Positions 7,283 to 8,597 of a stretch of 8,597 nt of DNA are shown here, one piece after another. Positions within the stretch are counted from its first letter, which is position 1, and every line of letters begins with the position of its first letter. The notes under the pieces were generated by a model. That model was not told the origin of the DNA. It searched no databases and worked only from the letters and a program-made list of their open reading frames with translations. Source of the DNA: CALMFT01 sp035333525 (lineage in GTDB: Bacteria; Patescibacteriota; Gracilibacteria; Absconditabacterales; Absconditicoccaceae); NCBI GenBank assembly GCA_035333525.1, contig DAOQQF010000041.1, forward strand, positions 1 through 8,597, written 5' to 3'. Made by a program: the position numbers and the translations under genes.

Positions 7283-8470
7283 CTATTTAAACAATTCTAA
7301 ATACTTCCCATAACCTCTTTTCTCCATATCTTCTTTTGGAATAAATGCCATTGCTGCACTATTCATACAGTAACGCATTCATCATGCATCTTTGGGTCCA
7401 TCATTGAACACATGACCAAGGTGAGAATCAGCGTAGGTTGATCTTACTTCGGTTCTTGTAGATCGCAAACTATTATCTACTTTTTCTTTTACTACATCGG
7501 CACTAATTGGTTTGGTAAAACTTGGTCGTCCAGTACCACTATCATATTTATCTCTAGAACTAAATAACGGCTCTCCGCTTACGATATCTACATAAATTCA
7601 CTCTTTATGGTTATTTCGATACTCATTATCAAATGATCTTTCGGTTCATTCTTCTTGCGTAACTTTATATTGCAAGAGACTCAGTGTTTTACGTAGTTGT
7701 TCTTGGGATGGTTTTACGAAAGTAGTCAGATTATTGTTATGATTTCAAGTTTCATCTTCTATAGCATCCAATTGATCCTCCAATAATTTAGTTTTATTAA
7801 ATATTTTTAGATCATCCTGATTATGTACTCGATCTTCACGTCCAGATCCTTTTTTGTAAGCAGCATACCTTACACTTGCTTTGGTATAGTATTTTTGGTG
7901 ATACTCTTCGGCAGGAAAAAATGTACTATAAGGAATAATCTGAGTCGCAATCGATCCGGAATAGCGACCACTTTCTCAGAGTATTATTTTGCTTTTTTCG
8001 GCAAGATTTTGTTGCTCATCATCATGAGTATAGATAGCGGTGGTATATTGAAATCACTTATCGAAGAATTGTCCATCAGGATCCGTAGGATCGATTTGTT
8101 TTCGATAGGTCTCCAACAGTGTTTCATATGATACAAGTGTAGGATCATACGTTACTTGGATTCATTCTCTATGTTTGGTATGTCACATACTGACTTTATC
8201 ATAATTTGCCGTTCTCGCATCACCTCAAGCATATCCCACATAGGTTTCGATAACCCCATCTAGAGCATCAAATGCAGGTTGCATACATCGAAAGCAACCT
8301 CATGCAAAGGTAGCAAGTTTGTAGTTTGTTGTATTCACTTTTGTATTCATAGAGGTTTTATGGTTAAGGGGTAAATGAAGTATTCTTTTTTTATAAACTG
8401 TCTTCACGGCAAAAACAGATCCTATAAAAAAAACTCATAATATTGCAATCAATCAGATTGTTAATTTCAT
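7283..8470 (-). CDS. msrAB: Secreted peptide methionine sulfoxide reductase MsrA-MsrB fusion
   Basis: This 395-residue fusion reduces both S- and R-methionine sulfoxide, repairing oxidised proteins. ATG 8470 is chosen because it adds a signal peptide or anchor (KLTIGLIAILGVFFIGSVFA); a start at ATG 8350 (residue 41) would lose it. MsrA begins near 49, with GGCFWC (57-62, catalytic Cys59), QIDPTD..GQFFDKG and FFPAEEYHQKYY. A linker of about 50-60 residues leads to MsrB: GTERSF, EGIYVDIVSGEPLFSS, SGTGWPSF (W315), RTEVRS.YADSHLGHVFNDGP and GGMRYCMNS with the catalytic Cys at 368. The zinc-binding CxxC pairs are absent, and Thr replaces the Cys seen in SGCGWPSF proteins such as PilB, as I recall them. 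All six predicted Trp, including GCF-W and G-W-PSF, are CGA; no TGG is seen. It heads the operon and is driven from 8489-8517. Confidence 0.96.
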
Positions 8471-8488
8471 TTAATTTTTTCGAAATAA

Positions 8489-8517
8489 ATATTAGGAAGC
8501 TGGGGAAGAACTCTCAA
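8489..8517 (-). promoter_or_regulatory. Promoter of the msrAB operon
   Basis: On the minus strand TTGAGA (8517-8512) and TAATAT (8494-8489) are 17 bases apart. Transcription would start near 8482, giving a leader of only about 12 bases before ATG 8470. No Shine-Dalgarno sequence fits in it, so initiation would be near-leaderless. The 9-bp direct repeats TAGGAAGCT at 8493-8501 and 8536-8544 flank the -35. Confidence 0.45.
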
Positions 8518-8541
8518 TTCATGAAAAACCACCTATAGGAA

Positions 8542-8597
8542 GCTAGTTATATCATCGGTATTTACCAAAACAATAGTTCTCTTTTGATACTTAATTG
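8542..8597 (+). repeat. 56-bp repeat, copy 2, cut by the window end
   Basis: This copy matches 4662-4717 in inverted orientation at 55 of 56 positions. It begins GCTAGTTATATC right after TAGGAA and runs to the last base, so its true right end is unknown. In copy 1 the repeat is followed at once by TATAAT and a start codon; whether a gene follows here cannot be seen. It lies just upstream of the msrAB promoter and points away from that gene. Confidence 0.85.

Noticed and set aside
7823..8131. Plus-strand 102-codon hydrophobic ORF
   Set aside because: It is antisense to the MsrA/MsrB fusion, whose motifs are unmistakable across the same bases.
1..8597. CRISPR arrays, tRNA or rRNA genes, riboswitches
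   Set aside because: I saw no regularly spaced repeats and no cloverleaf or rRNA-like sequence. The only substantial repeat is the 56-bp inverted pair.

Overview
The window comes from a bacterium of the Candidate Phyla Radiation that uses genetic code 25, in which UGA is read as glycine. Every convincing gene here runs through several in-frame TGA codons that fall on glycines conserved in its family, for example in tyrosyl-tRNA synthetase, the MsrA/MsrB fusion and DUF1905. True stops are TAA and TAG only. CGA and CGG codons also sit where these families have tryptophan (GCFW-C and GWPSF in MsrAB, SDQ-W-GN in TyrRS, three aromatic positions in DUF1905), while arginines use CGT, CGC, AGA or AGG. 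As I recall the literature, UGA=Gly together with CGA/CGG=Trp points to Absconditabacterales (SR1). Small genes, high AT content and tight packing fit that. A standard-code ORF caller breaks nearly every gene in this window.

Left part (1-2000, + strand). A possible transposase scrap on the minus strand is followed by a near-perfect sigma70-type promoter, an orphan 287-aa protein (231-1094), and a possible lysophospholipid-acyltransferase-like gene split by a frameshift at a run of nine A (1136-1913). A hairpin terminator closes the block at 1968-2000.

Middle (2043-5500). The tyrosyl-tRNA synthetase gene (2043-3320, +) meets an orphan 285-aa protein (3324-4181, -) tail to tail, three bases apart. 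A DUF1905 gene (4355-4654, -) lies upstream of that protein. Between 4655 and 5500 lie a 56-bp repeat, a doubtful small secreted peptide on the minus strand, and a + strand gene interrupted by an in-frame TAG (5039-5497).

Right part (5506-8517, - strand). This looks like one four-gene operon read right to left from a promoter at 8489-8517: a secreted MsrA-MsrB fusion, a conserved 119-aa protein of unknown function, a TVP38/TMEM64 (VTT/DedA-like) membrane protein and a TIGR04283-type family 2 glycosyltransferase. The genes are one base apart or overlap by 7-8 bases. The plausible common theme is envelope maintenance and repair of oxidised exported proteins.

The last 56 bases of the window are an inverted copy, with one mismatch, of 4662-4717. 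The msrAB operon and the interrupted gene therefore sit between outward-facing inverted repeats about 3.8 kb apart. This could be an invertible or mobile segment, or simply a contig that ends in a repeat.
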